Assembly: GCF_012927645.1 (NCBI RefSeq)
Contig: NZ_JABBMT010000006.1
Location: forward strand, 100,997-164,996
DNA length: 64,000 nucleotides
Source: Pseudoalteromonas arctica
GTDB lineage: Bacteria > Pseudomonadota > Gammaproteobacteria > Enterobacterales > Alteromonadaceae
Reading direction: 5' to 3'
Part shown: positions 17,155-27,575 of the stretch, in pieces
Layout: the number at the start of each line of letters is the position of its first letter
Numbering within the stretch: position 1 is the first letter of the stretch
Translations under genes and position numbers: made by a program
Notes under the pieces: model-generated
The model's input: the letters and a program-made list of their open reading frames with translations, nothing else
Told to the model about the DNA's origin: nothing
Databases searched by the model: none

Positions 17155-18624
17155 TTAATCGATTTTTAAGCCAGGGCTTAATGTTGCTGGCATTGCTACT
17201 TTTTCAAGTTCAACAGAGGCAACTGGGTATGCGCAATAATCAGCTGCATAGTAAGCACTTGCACGATGATTACCTGATGCACCAATGCCACCAAACGGTG
17301 CGGCACTTGATGCGCCGGTGATTGGGCGATTCCAGTTAACAATACCAGCACGGATACGACGTAAAAAATGGTCGTAATCTGCCGCATTATCACTGAGTAA
17401 ACCCGCAGACAAGCCAAAGCTGGTATCGTTGGCTTTATCAATTGCTTGATCAAAGTCAGTAAAGCGAAATACTTTTAACAGTGGCCCAAAATGCTCTTCA
17501 TCTGGGAAGTTAGCAACATCAGTACATTCAATAATGCCTGGAGTAACAAAACCCGTATTGGCAGTGTGAGTAAGCTCAACTAACATCTTTGCACCAAGTT
17601 CAACTAACTGCTGTTGTGCTGTAACCATACCTGCGGCTGCCACTGATGAGATCATCGAGCCCATAAACGGTTGCTCTGCATCATCGTAGTTGCCCACCTT
17701 GATAGCTTGAGTCGCACTAATTAAACCGGCTAAAATTGCATCGCCTTGTTCACCTACTGGTAAAAACAGCTTGCGTGCACAGGTACAACGTTGACCACTT
17801 GAGATAAATGCTGATTGAATAACATCGTGAATAACGGCTTTCGTATCAGCAACATCAGTAATAATAAGTGGATTGTTACCACCCATTTCTAATGCTAAGA
17901 TTTTACCTGGTTGGCCGGCAAACTGCTCATGCAGAATATGGCCAGTGCGTGATGAACCGGTAAAGAATAAGCCATCAATCCCTTTATGAGCAGCAAGAGC
18001 CTTACCTGTGGCTACTTCACCTTGCACTAGGTTAATAACCCCAGCTGGTAAACCTGCTTTTTCCCATAATTTAAGCGTTAGCTCAGCAACAGCTGGAGTC
18101 AGCTCCGATGGTTTAAACACCACAGTATTGCCCGCTAAAAGTGCTGGCACAATATGGCCATTAGGTAAATGACCAGGGAAGTTATAAGGGCCAAATACCG
18201 CCACTACACCATGTGGTTTATGGCGGATCATGGCACGACCTTGCGGCATTGGGTTTTCTACGTCGCCAGTGCGCTCTAAAAATGCTTTTTCAGAAATCGC
18301 TATTTTACCGACCATAGCACCAGCTTCAGTGCGAGTTTCCCATAACGGCTTACCCGTTTCTTGGGCTATTACAACCGCAAGCTCTTCGCTGTGCTCTTTT
18401 AGCGTTGCTGCAAATGCTTTTACAATGGCTAAACGTTCTGCGAATGATTTATCGGCCCAGCTATAAAATGCTGTACGTGCTGAGTTAACAGCGGTGTCTA
18501 CTTGCTCACTGGTGGCTGAGTTTGCTTGCCAAATAATTTCGTTATTGGCTGGGTTTACTGAATTAAATGTATCGCCTAAGCCTTGCGACCATTGACCATT
18601 AATAAATTGTGCAGGATGAGTCAT
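17155..18624 (-). CDS. astD: N-succinylglutamate 5-semialdehyde dehydrogenase
   Basis: 489 aa NAD-dependent aldehyde dehydrogenase of the AstD subgroup, which oxidises succinylglutamate semialdehyde to succinylglutamate in arginine catabolism. Visible are the NAD-site strand '[19 protein letters not shown]', the general base Glu246 in '[10 protein letters not shown]', and the catalytic Cys280 in '[11 protein letters not shown]'. It follows astA with a 15-bp gap, so the two are co-transcribed. The family match over the full length is strong. No truncation or unusual codon use is visible. Confidence 0.94.
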   Translation of the reverse strand: MTHPAQFINGQWSQGLGDTFNSVNPANNEIIWQANSATSEQVDTAVNSARTAFYSWADKSFAERLAIVKAFAATLKEHSEELAVVIAQETGKPLWETRTEAGAMVGKIAISEKAFLERTGDVENPMPQGRAMIRHKPHGVVAVFGPYNFPGHLPNGHIVPALLAGNTVVFKPSELTPAVAELTLKLWEKAGLPAGVINLVQGEVATGKALAAHKGIDGLFFTGSSRTGHILHEQFAGQPGKILALEMGGNNPLIITDVADTKAVIHDVIQSAFISSGQRCTCARKLFLPVGEQGDAILAGLISATQAIKVGNYDDAEQPFMGSMISSVAAAGMVTAQQQLVELGAKMLVELTHTANTGFVTPGIIECTDVANFPDEEHFGPLLKVFRFTDFDQAIDKANDTSFGLSAGLLSDNAADYDHFLRRIRAGIVNWNRPITGASSAAPFGGIGASGNHRASAYYAADYCAYPVASVELEKVAMPATLSPGLKID

Positions 18625-18639
18625 ATACTTTCTCCTAAA

Positions 18640-19656
18640 TTATATACGTGTTGCGGTAACTATATCGCCAGCTTGTAAGTGCAGTGCATCGGCTATTGCC
18701 TGTGGCAAAGTCAACTCTGAGCTTGTTTCATCAAGGTTTAGTTGTGCGACGGTTGCTCTAAAGTCATTGAGTTTGTCATTCGCTAGCATGATTGCTGTCT
18801 CGTCGCTGTTTTCACCTATTGTTACGGTAAAGTTTTTGGCATTACGAATAGTTGCAATATTATCTACTTTCGCTTCAACGGTTGGACCTGCGTCAAAAAT
18901 ATCAACGTAGCCATTAAAAGTGAAGCCTTCTCTTTTTAACAACTCAATCGCTGGGCGCGTATTATTGTGCACCTTGCCGATCACGGCTTGCGCTTCTTCA
19001 CTTAACAAGTTGACATAAATTGGGTACTTTGGCATAAGCTCAGCGATAAATACCTTTTGGCCAATCCCAGTTAAATAGTCAGCAGTTGGGAAGTCCATTG
19101 AGAAAAAGTGTTCTTCAAGCCATTGCCAAAATGGGCTACTGCCCTGTTCATTCGAAACACCGCGCATTTCTGCGATCACAGTTTCAGCAAAACGCTCTTG
19201 ATGCTGCTTGATAAACATAAAACGTGCTTTTGAAAGCAGCTTGCCATTGCTATTCTTGCGGTAACCATCTTTTAAAAACAGCGTACAAAGCTCTGTTGCC
19301 CCAGTGTAATCATTACACAAGGTTAAAATATCAACTGCTTTATATACATTCAATGTACGAGATGAATGAATAGCTTTACTTAAATGGTAATGATAAAACG
19401 CATCATCTAAACCTACCGCAGCCTCTATAGCTGAAGTACCAACTACCTCACCAGTTTCGCTATCTTCAAGAACAAACAAGTAACCTTCATCACCTGGATG
19501 AGATGCACTTTTTGCGAATGAGCTTATAGAATGGCCTATCTTTTTTTGTAATAACGCTTCGTTATTAGGTAAAGACGTAAAACCATGCCCTGATTCGTGG
19601 GCAATTTTCAATAAAGCAGGGTAATCACATTGCTGGATTGGGCGAAGGATCATCAT
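18640..19656 (-). CDS. astA: Arginine N-succinyltransferase
   Basis: 338 aa, the usual AstA length. It transfers succinyl from succinyl-CoA to the alpha-amino group of arginine, the first step of the AST pathway. Characteristic blocks are 'MILRPIQQCDYPALLKIA' at the start, 'GDEGYLFVLEDSETGEVVG', and 'DFPTADYLTGIGQKVFIAEL' in the middle. Two adjacent ATG codons are possible starts. It sits between argD/astC and astD. A 8-bp hairpin in the gap before it may tune its expression relative to argD. Confidence 0.94.
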   Translation of the reverse strand: MMILRPIQQCDYPALLKIAHESGHGFTSLPNNEALLQKKIGHSISSFAKSASHPGDEGYLFVLEDSETGEVVGTSAIEAAVGLDDAFYHYHLSKAIHSSRTLNVYKAVDILTLCNDYTGATELCTLFLKDGYRKNSNGKLLSKARFMFIKQHQERFAETVIAEMRGVSNEQGSSPFWQWLEEHFFSMDFPTADYLTGIGQKVFIAELMPKYPIYVNLLSEEAQAVIGKVHNNTRPAIELLKREGFTFNGYVDIFDAGPTVEAKVDNIATIRNAKNFTVTIGENSDETAIMLANDKLNDFRATVAQLNLDETSSELTLPQAIADALHLQAGDIVTATRI

Positions 19657-19700
19657 GAGTCCGCTTGCTCCCTTATAAATAACGGTAAAATTAGAATACT

Positions 19701-19723
19701 AGGGCAAGCTTGCTACTTGCCCT
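19701..19723 (-). other. Hairpin between argD/astC and astA
   Basis: AGGGCAAG / CTTGCCCT, 7-nt loop, without a good T-tract. It may be a processing or stabilising hairpin or a leaky terminator in the ast operon. Confidence 0.45.
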
Positions 19724-19744
19724 TATTATGATTAGAGGTGTTGA

Positions 19745-21372
<1,628 letters not shown>

Positions 21373-21616
21373 TAGGGGCGATTTAATCGCGGCGCGAGAT
21401 TTGTAACCTAGTGGGCTAAGTAAAAATCGAGCAAAGCTTCCGCGTCCTGCTCACGCCCCTTACCTACATCCATGTAGGCAACAAAGAGTTAATCGCCCCT
21501 AGGAAGAACCCAAAGGGCAGCGCGTGTTTGGCATTAATGCTGCGTTATCGCCTATTTATGGGGGACAACCACACTACATAGGCTCTGCCTTGCCTAAATA
21601 CCAAACACACTGCTGC
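21373..21616. repeat. Structured repeat-like element
   Basis: A gene-free stretch packed with symmetry. TAGGGGCGATT (21373-21383) pairs with AATCGCCCCTA (21491-21501). A 13-bp palindrome GCGATTTAATCGC lies at 21378-21390 and a 16-bp palindrome CCTACATCCATGTAGG at 21463-21478. GCGTGTTTGG near 21519 faces CCAAACAC near 21599. The GC content is higher than the flanks. From memory, similar strings recur in intergenic regions of Pseudoalteromonas and relatives, so I call it a probable dispersed repeat. I cannot verify its copy number. It ends just at the 3' end of the HDOD gene. Confidence 0.5.
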
Positions 21617-21644
21617 AAATTTAACCTCGAAAGATAAACACGCC

Positions 21645-22805
21645 CTAGTCAATTTTTATATGGAAATGCTGCAAATTGGTTTTTTCAAGCTGTTCTAGTT
21701 CCTGTTTTGATAACCCAACGTAATCAAACCAGAGTGATTTTTCATCACTTTCCACCAGCTGATGTTCGCTCAAACTAACACACTGGCTATAACAACGCGC
21801 CTTTTGCATTAACATCGCTAATGGCAATAGAGACCCTTTTTTAGGCGCACCATTAATCAGCTGCAATAACACAGCATTAAAAGGTAAATATCGAAACGCC
21901 ATTTTATCAATCACCGCCGCCGTGACTTTTAACGCATGCTGATTAAGTAACGTACTTAAAAATAACGGATCAGGTTTTAGCTCTAACAGTGCGGTGTGAA
22001 GATCTTTATGTTGATCTTCTCGGGCAAGGGTTACTTTGCGCTGCCATATTCGTTCGAATGTTCGTAAATAGAGTCGAATCAAAGCTATCTTACCAACATC
22101 AAGCAACATGCCTAAAGTAAATGCATGCACTTCATTAATCCCATTGAACTTTGCCAACTCTTGTGCCGCAATCGCACAAGCCATGGAGTTATCGCGCAGG
22201 CGACGTTTTAATAATGGGAATGGTTCGGTGCTATGTGGCATCCAATGTCGTACCGCAAAAGTAGGCACTACAAACTGCAAGTTATCTAAACCAATATAAC
22301 GCAGAGCTAAAGAAGGATTATCAACTTTTACCGAAGTATGTTTATTACGCTGCGCACGATAATAAGGCAAATTCACAAAGGTAACTAGATCACGTCCTAG
22401 CCAAGTTAAATCTTTAACTAATGGCTCAAGGCGTCCTACCGATGCTGATTTTACCGCAAGTATGTCTAAAATCGCGGGGACATTATCTTCAATACCAATA
22501 GTTTCATATAGTACTGTATCAATATCGGCTAACTGCTTGTTCATGGCAGTATCAATTACTTGGTGTAGCTGCTGACTGGCTTGAGCGCGGTATTTATGAT
22601 GAGCAGTGCTAGATAACTTGCGTATTTTTTCTGCTGCGACTTCAACCTCAAGTAAAGTGCGCTGCTTTATTGCCTCACCATGATTTATATCTAAAGTATG
22701 AATATAGCCAATTTGACGTTGCGCAAAGCTATGCCCAAGCAACAAATCATGGGCTCGTTGTTCTAATGCCTGAGCTGTCCTTTGTTGGCGTATTTCATCT
22801 GTCAT
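21645..22805 (-). CDS. HDOD domain protein
   Basis: 386 aa. The N-terminal ~100 residues are helical and polar. An HDOD-type domain (a degenerate HD phosphohydrolase fold often used in signalling) occupies about residues 100-320, with 'VPAILDILAVKSASVGRLEPLVKD' in two parts near the start and 'EVHAFTLGMLLDVGKIALIRL' (split) in the core. The His-Asp pair of active HD enzymes is not evident, as usual for HDOD. No output domain such as GGDEF or EAL is attached. It follows pabA by 56 bp on the same strand, and the two may be co-transcribed. Role unknown, probably regulatory. Confidence 0.82.
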   Translation of the reverse strand: MTDEIRQQRTAQALEQRAHDLLLGHSFAQRQIGYIHTLDINHGEAIKQRTLLEVEVAAEKIRKLSSTAHHKYRAQASQQLHQVIDTAMNKQLADIDTVLYETIGIEDNVPAILDILAVKSASVGRLEPLVKDLTWLGRDLVTFVNLPYYRAQRNKHTSVKVDNPSLALRYIGLDNLQFVVPTFAVRHWMPHSTEPFPLLKRRLRDNSMACAIAAQELAKFNGINEVHAFTLGMLLDVGKIALIRLYLRTFERIWQRKVTLAREDQHKDLHTALLELKPDPLFLSTLLNQHALKVTAAVIDKMAFRYLPFNAVLLQLINGAPKKGSLLPLAMLMQKARCYSQCVSLSEHQLVESDEKSLWFDYVGLSKQELEQLEKTNLQHFHIKID

Positions 22806-22861
22806 TAATGGTTATCTTTTATAAAAAATGAAAGGAAGCAATTACGTTTATTAGTATAAGC

Positions 22862-23443
22862 CTAGAACCGAGTTAAAAAGTTAGCAAGTAATTCAAGCCC
22901 TCGCTGGGTTAAAATTGCCTCTGGGTGAAATTGTACTCCCTCTAACGCTAAGCTATTATGAACTAAGCCCATTATTTCATCTAACTGGCCACTTTCAGTT
23001 TCGGTCCAAGCGGTGATCTGCAACTCATCAGGAATGCTATCTTGTTCAACAACCAACGAATGATAACGGCACACAGTTAGTGGATTTGGCAAGCCGACAA
23101 ATGCACCTTGATTGGTATGATAAATTGGCGAGGTTTTACCATGCATCACTTGCTTTGCTCTAACAATATTCGCACCTAGCGCTTGTGCTATTGCTTGATG
23201 ACCTAAACAAATACCTAAAATTGGAAACTGACCTTTTAATTGCTCAACAAGTTCTAAAGATATACCCGCCTCATTTGGCGAACATGGCCCAGGTGATATT
23301 ACGATATGTTGAGGGTTTAACTGGGCAATTTGACTAACCGAGATCTCATCATTACGCTTTACTAGCACCTGTTGATCTAAACGTTGAAAATACTGTACCA
23401 AATTGTAGGTAAACGAGTCGTAATTATCGATCATTAAAAGCAT
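22862..23443 (-). CDS. pabA: Glutamine amidotransferase of aminodeoxychorismate/anthranilate synthase
   Basis: 193 aa class I glutamine amidotransferase. The N-terminus '[18 protein letters not shown]' is that of PabA/TrpG. Catalytic residues are visible: Cys in '[11 protein letters not shown]', and His and Glu in '[11 protein letters not shown]'. It supplies ammonia to PabB (folate) and perhaps TrpE (tryptophan); no synthase partner is in the window. It stands alone with an HDOD gene, which is typical of pabA in related bacteria and argues against a trp-operon trpG. A GTG four codons upstream is a less likely start. Confidence 0.88.
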   Translation of the reverse strand: MLLMIDNYDSFTYNLVQYFQRLDQQVLVKRNDEISVSQIAQLNPQHIVISPGPCSPNEAGISLELVEQLKGQFPILGICLGHQAIAQALGANIVRAKQVMHGKTSPIYHTNQGAFVGLPNPLTVCRYHSLVVEQDSIPDELQITAWTETESGQLDEIMGLVHNSLALEGVQFHPEAILTQRGLELLANFLTRF

Positions 23444-23455
23444 GTAATAAAGCAC

Positions 23456-23731
23456 TCAAAATAGTAATTGTTTGCAGACAACTGCCCGCATTCATATTCT
23501 AACTTAAGCTTGCACGAGTGTCAGTGTTTTGTATTCAGGCAAAAAAAATTACTTTAATAACAGCTTGATGTTGATTTATTTTAAATCAGCCCAAGTTATA
23601 TTGCTAAGCTAAACACTGATAATGAAAAGGTCACGGCAAGGGCAAAGCAATACCATGTCATTGATAAAAAAATCCGTGTTCTGGAGTTACAAGATGCCCC
23701 CATTGATGACGAAGTAATGCATCCAATTAAA
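23456..23731. other. Intergenic region with an unassigned open frame
   Basis: On the plus strand an open frame without a start codon runs from about 23587 to the TAA at 23759-23761 and encodes protein-like sequence ('RAKQYHVIDKKIRVLELQD', 'DDEVMHPIKLRSC'). I cannot assign it. It overlaps the 3' end of the thioesterase gene on the other strand and may be a decayed fragment. Confidence 0.3.
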
Positions 23732-24130
23732 TTAAGAAGCTGTAATAAAATGCTCATTTAAGGCTGCTTTTTCAGCACTAGATAAAGCTTGCTTAGTTTT
23801 AGCGGCAAAGTCGTAACGTACCAGCACTGTTTTACCGATTGCGCAGCATTTATCTTGTTGCCACGCCTCTTGGCGAAGCACAAATGAGCTACTGCCAATA
23901 TACTCTACCGATGTTTTAATACTTACTTCATGCGAGTAAAACAACTCACCTACAAACGACACCTCAATTTTAGCAATAATAAGCTTCCAATCGTGAGGAT
24001 TTAAATCGGGGGTAAAAAATTTAAAAATAGGCGCACGTGCGGCTTCAAACCAAACAGGGAGTACGGTATTGTTGATGTGTCCGAGTGCATCCGTTTCGCT
24101 AAAGCGCGGCATCACTTTTTCAGTAAACAT
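23732..24130 (-). CDS. Acyl-CoA thioesterase, 4-hydroxybenzoyl-CoA thioesterase type
   Basis: 132 aa hotdog-fold protein. 'PRFSETDALGHINNTVLPVW' carries the catalytic Asp of the 4HBT motif (D-x-x-G-H-x-N-N). The body includes 'EVSIKTSVEYIGSSSFVLRQE'. It should hydrolyse an acyl-CoA thioester in the cytoplasm; the acyl chain is unknown. I start it at 24130, where the family N-terminus begins and GGA precedes the ATG. A longer in-frame reading would overlap the divergent oxygenase gene by 158 bases. The two genes share a 31-bp start-to-start region. Confidence 0.85.
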   Translation of the reverse strand: MFTEKVMPRFSETDALGHINNTVLPVWFEAARAPIFKFFTPDLNPHDWKLIIAKIEVSFVGELFYSHEVSIKTSVEYIGSSSFVLRQEAWQQDKCCAIGKTVLVRYDFAAKTKQALSSAEKAALNEHFITAS

Positions 24131-24161
24131 AATAATCCAATAATAATTAAACAGGTAACTC

Positions 24162-24866
24162 ATGACGGACTTTATCTGCGTGTATGACAACGCGCTCAGT
24201 AATGACTTTTGCGATAATTTTATCACTACCTTTTCGCAAAGCCCGCATATAAAACAAGGGGTGACATCAGGGGGCATAGATCTTAATAAAAAAGATAGCC
24301 GCGATTTACACTTAAACAATCACCCTGAATACGCTGAGCAATTAAAACATATTCAACAAACTACTGCACAATATGTTTTTAACTACATTGAAGAACATAT
24401 TTTTATGATGATTGGGGCGTTTGGTTTGAAAGTGTATCACCCAAAAACAGGGCAGCTGGTAGATTTGACTCACGCTAACTATGACGAAGTAGGTAAACCG
24501 CAATTACCTTTATTGGTACAGCAAATTTTTCGACTCGGTAATATTCAAGCGCAAAAATATGGAGTAAATAAAGGCGGCTACCCGTATTGGCACAGTGAAG
24601 TGTACCCACAGTTACAGCATAACGAAGCGCTGCATCGGGTATTGTTATTTATGTTTTATTTAAACGATGTTGAAGAAGGCGGTGAAACCGAGTTTTATTA
24701 TCAAAATCGTAAGATAACCCCGAAAAAAGGCACTATGGTCGTAGCCCCTGGCTACTTCACCCACACACATCGTGGTAATAAACCCATCTCAAATGATAAG
24801 TATATTTTAACCTCATGGGTCATGTTTAACCGCGCAGAGCAAATATATGGACAACCACAGTCCTAA
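24162..24866 (+). CDS. 2-oxoglutarate/Fe(II)-dependent oxygenase, prolyl-4-hydroxylase-like
   Basis: 234 aa. The double-stranded beta-helix core (~residues 120-225) shows a proximal iron site 'YWHSEVYP' with His144 and Glu146 (H-x-E in place of the usual H-x-D), the distal His in 'FTHTHRGNKP' (His203), and Lys214 in 'SNDKYILTSW' as the likely 2-oxoglutarate ligand. The strand 'FYLNDVEEGGETEF' is typical of P4H-like proteins. The target is unknown. AGGTAACTC precedes the ATG. It is divergent from the thioesterase and followed by a hairpin terminator, so it is monocistronic. Confidence 0.85.
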   Translation: MTDFICVYDNALSNDFCDNFITTFSQSPHIKQGVTSGGIDLNKKDSRDLHLNNHPEYAEQLKHIQQTTAQYVFNYIEEHIFMMIGAFGLKVYHPKTGQLVDLTHANYDEVGKPQLPLLVQQIFRLGNIQAQKYGVNKGGYPYWHSEVYPQLQHNEALHRVLLFMFYLNDVEEGGETEFYYQNRKITPKKGTMVVAPGYFTHTHRGNKPISNDKYILTSWVMFNRAEQIYGQPQS

Positions 24867-24906
24867 AATAAATCATAATTTGTAGGCAACTTTTTATAAA
24901 GTTATG

Positions 24907-24937
24907 TTTGGTTTTAATATAAAAAATTAAAACCAAA
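24907..24937 (+). terminator. Hairpin terminator
   Basis: A perfect 12-bp stem TTTGGTTTTAAT / ATTAAAACCAAA with a 7-nt A-rich loop, 41 bp after the oxygenase gene. Confidence 0.6.
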
Positions 24938-25030
24938 CCACAAATTAGTAATAAATATATCTACCGCTCTAACTACCTCGTATTTATTCTTAAGGCTTTT
25001 AGCTTGGCAGGCTAAACACAGGAGAGTGAC

Positions 25031-25540
25031 ATGAACAACAGTCAAGTGATGGAAATTTTTACTGAAAACAGCCACCCAGTGCCAAATAATGTAACAGAAT
25101 TACCCCAAACGAATCGACTCAAATATCTACATGCGAAAATGCGCGATAAAGTCGCTAGCAAAAGTCAGTTTATATTTTATGCTGATCAGGTTTTCCGCTT
25201 ATTAATTGAAAAAAGTTTAGAATTAGTTCCATTTAAAGACATGAATGTTACTACCCCTGTTGGTGAAACATATAAAGGTAAGCAGTTTGCAGAGCAACTA
25301 TGTGCTGTTTCAATCGTACGCGCTGGTGAAAGCATGGAAAATGAGCTACGACATATTGACCTAAAAATTCCAATTGGAAAAATTCTTATCCAACGCGACA
25401 CTTTGACTAAATTGCCAACACTTTATTACTCCAAACTGCCAGATAATATATCTCAATGCCGTGTTCTAGTATTTGAACCAATGCTAGCGACAGGTGGATC
25501 TGCGATTTGTGCTATTCAGGTGCTTATCAAGCCCATATAG
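25031..25540 (+). pseudogene. Uracil phosphoribosyltransferase, FUR1-like, 3'-truncated
   Basis: 169 codons. The sequence follows the eukaryotic FUR1/UPRT type rather than bacterial Upp: 'LPQTNRLKYLHAKMRDK', 'SQFIFYADQVFRLLIE', 'AVSIVRAGESMENELR', 'IGKILIQRDT' and 'FEPMLATGGSAICAIQVLI'. The PRPP-binding loop around 'ATGGSA' is present, but everything after it is gone (about 40 residues, including the uracil-contacting C-terminal 'PGLGD.GD' region). The frame ends three residues after the match stops, at the junction with an RND adaptor fragment. Activity is therefore unlikely. Upstream, GGAGAGTGAC before the ATG is a good ribosome-binding site, so the 5' end is intact. Confidence 0.8.
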
Positions 25541-26487
25541 ATATTAGCGGCATAATCAAGGCTTCTAAAACTTTAACCTTGATCAATGAGTCTCCAGGTA
25601 GGATTACAAAACTACATTTACAATCAGGCGGAATTACTCACAATGGTGATACTTTACTCGAAATAGAACATGAAGAAGAGAAAGCACAACTTCAAATTGC
25701 TAAATCACGCTTTGAACTACAAAATACGACTGTTGATAGATATAAGAGCCTCCATAGTTCAAGTAAGATAAGTACTCAACAATTAGATGAATCGATTGCT
25801 TTACTTGCGCAATACAAAGCAGAAATAAATTTACTCACCGCGAAAATAGCTAAAAAAATTATAACGGCACCATTTACTGCTCGTATCGGTATTCATGATT
25901 TACAAATCGGCCTGTTTTTACCTATCAATACAAGCCTTACCCAGCTAGTTGGAATCGAAGAATATATGTGGGTCGATTTTTTACTCCCACAAACCTATTC
26001 TGAGCTGGCAATAAATACGACTGTAGAGCTCACTTTACTTAATGACAAGAGCACAAAAATAACTGCAAAAGTAGTTTCTGTTGCTCCTGCAATGGCGAAG
26101 CACTCAAGACAATTAAAATATCGTGCAAAAGTAGCCATAGCAAATAATAAACTAAACTCAAATCAGCTTGTTCAAGTTAAAGTCCCTATCGGTAGTAAAA
26201 AAGCTGTAGTCGCAATCCCTTACTTATCAGTTATAAAGGATCAATTAGGTAACTATGTCTACTTATTAAATAAAGACAGTCAAGGAAAAACATACGCCAA
26301 ACGCAGTAAAGTTGAGCTTGGCGAGCGCATTGGCGACCTTGTGATGATCACTGGCGGATTAAAGTCAGGTACATTAATCGCGAGTCAAGGCGCCTTTAAA
26401 TTACGAGATGGATTAAGAGCTCACTTACTTAATTCTGATGATACTGTAGCAATGGAAGCAACACTTCCGACTAAGGTTTCATTATGA
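25507..26487 (+). pseudogene. RND efflux membrane-fusion (adaptor) protein, 5'-truncated
   Basis: About 320 codons of an HlyD/AcrA-type adaptor. Homology starts about 25530 with 'HIDISGIIKASKTLTLINES' and the first half-lipoyl segment 'QSGGITHNGDTLLEIEHEEE'. It continues through a coiled-coil hairpin (~residues 60-110), the second lipoyl half ('KIITAPFTARIGIHDLQIG') and the barrel/MP domains to 'SQGAFKLRDGLRAHLLNSDD'. The signal peptide and first ~40-50 residues are missing. The only start codon available is a TTG inside the preceding UPRT remnant, in another frame. The stop overlaps the start of the RND pump fragment by four bases (ATGA), the original operon layout. Confidence 0.8.
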
Positions 26488-27053
26488 AAAACAATCACTT
26501 TATGGATAAATTCATAATACAACCCGTTCTTGCAATTGTTTTATCAGTCATGATTTGTATCGCAGGAATATGGTCTGTACTTCAAGTAACTGTTTTGCAG
26601 TTTCCAAAAATTGAAAGCTCATCATTAGTTATTTCAACTAACTATACAGGTGCATCTGCGCAAACAGTGAAAGGGTTCATAACCGAGCCAATCGAGAGAA
26701 TTTCAGCCACAGTACCGGGTGTCGATTATGTAGAATCGGTAACCATTGCTGGAAATAGCACAGTAACCGCGTACTTAAACCTTAATGAAGATAGTACTCG
26801 TGCTTTATCACAACTTACAGCCCGTCTCAGCCAAGTAAAATATATGCTACCAGAGCAAAGTGAAGACCCCGTTGTAACAGTTAAACGCACTGACCGCCCT
26901 CACGCCCTATTCTATTTAAATATTGAGCATCAAGGAGCATCATTAACACAGTTAACCGACTTTTTATCGAGGCAAGTAACGCCGATCATTACTGATATTG
27001 AAGGTGTACAAGAAAATACACTGAAACTGAAAGGCGCATTTATGTTTCAATAA
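26484..27053 (+). pseudogene. RND efflux pump (AcrB family), 3'-truncated
   Basis: 189 codons of what should be a protein of ~1,030 residues. The N-terminus has the first membrane helix ('QPVLAIVLSVMICIAGIWSV'), then 'VLQFPKIESSSLVISTNYTG' and porter-domain sequence ending 'TPIITDIEGVQ'. After this the frame turns to unrelated residues and stops at 27053. The truncated product could not form a pump. The start overlaps the adaptor's stop by four bases. Its downstream neighbour is a fragment of an unrelated gene on the opposite strand, so the rest was lost by deletion or rearrangement. Confidence 0.85.
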
Positions 27054-27102
27054 ATTCGATTTACAGTGACTGTAGTAATTCGTACATATTAAGGAATAGT
27101 CT

Positions 27103-27128
27103 TTAGCCCCTCGGTTAATTGGGGCTAA
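27103..27128 (-). terminator. Hairpin terminator of the aminotransferase fragment
   Basis: TTAGCCCC / GGGGCTAA hairpin 14 bp past the stop of the class V aminotransferase remnant. It looks like the original terminator of that gene. Confidence 0.6.
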
Positions 27129-27141
27129 TGCTACTTTCCCC

Positions 27142-27300
27142 TTAAAGTAGTTCATCAAACAAATCGAATAACTGATCGAGTTCTTCGGTGGTGTTGTAGT
27201 GCATGCAACCAATACGTACAACGCCGCCAGTATCCAATACACCTAATTGCTTGCATAAACCTTGTTCGTAGAAGTTACCATCCCACACACATGTTGCTTA
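27142..27300 (-). pseudogene. Class V aminotransferase (cysteine-desulfurase-like), C-terminal fragment
   Basis: About 50 codons on the minus strand, 'CVWDGNFYEQGLCKQLGVLD' then 'TGGVVRIGCMHYNTTEELDQ' and 'LFDLFDELL' before a TAA. This is the C-terminal domain of class V PLP aminotransferases of the SufS-like / cysteine desulfurase-like group. The upstream part, including the PLP lysine, is absent: an in-frame stop comes two codons before the match begins. It is a dead 3' end left by the same rearrangement that cut the neighbouring RND gene. Confidence 0.75.
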
Positions 27301-27529
27301 CCTAAAAATAAGAGGATTAACTCATAAATAATGAAGGGATTTTAATGCAAATAGAGAGGGCTTTTGCGCCTTTACTTGATTAAAGTAAGGTCAATGAGGG
27401 GTTTTAAGTTATAAAACATCAATAACAAAAACTCTAAAGTTCAACTTAGTCGTAGGCTGGTAAGGTAGGTTGTAGCACCCCCATTCTTAATGTTCAAATA
27501 AATACGAATGATATTTCAGCATCCCTAAT

Positions 27530-27551
27530 AAAAAAGCCTGCTAAGCAGGCT
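27530..27551 (-). terminator. Rho-independent terminator of acnB
   Basis: AGCCTGC-TTA-GCAGGCT followed by TTTTTATT on the minus strand, 24 bp past the acnB stop. Confidence 0.88.
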
Positions 27552-27575
27552 GTTATATACCCAAACGAGTTAAAA

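Noticed and set aside
24131..24319. N-terminal extension of the thioesterase to 195 aa
   Set aside because: It would overlap the divergent oxygenase coding region, has no similarity to the hotdog family, and the ATG at 24130 starts at the expected family N-terminus.
27348..27386. 12-codon frame preceded by GAAGGG
   Set aside because: Too short to support as a gene, with no leader-peptide features such as runs of a regulatory amino acid, and no attenuator before acnB (which is on the other strand).
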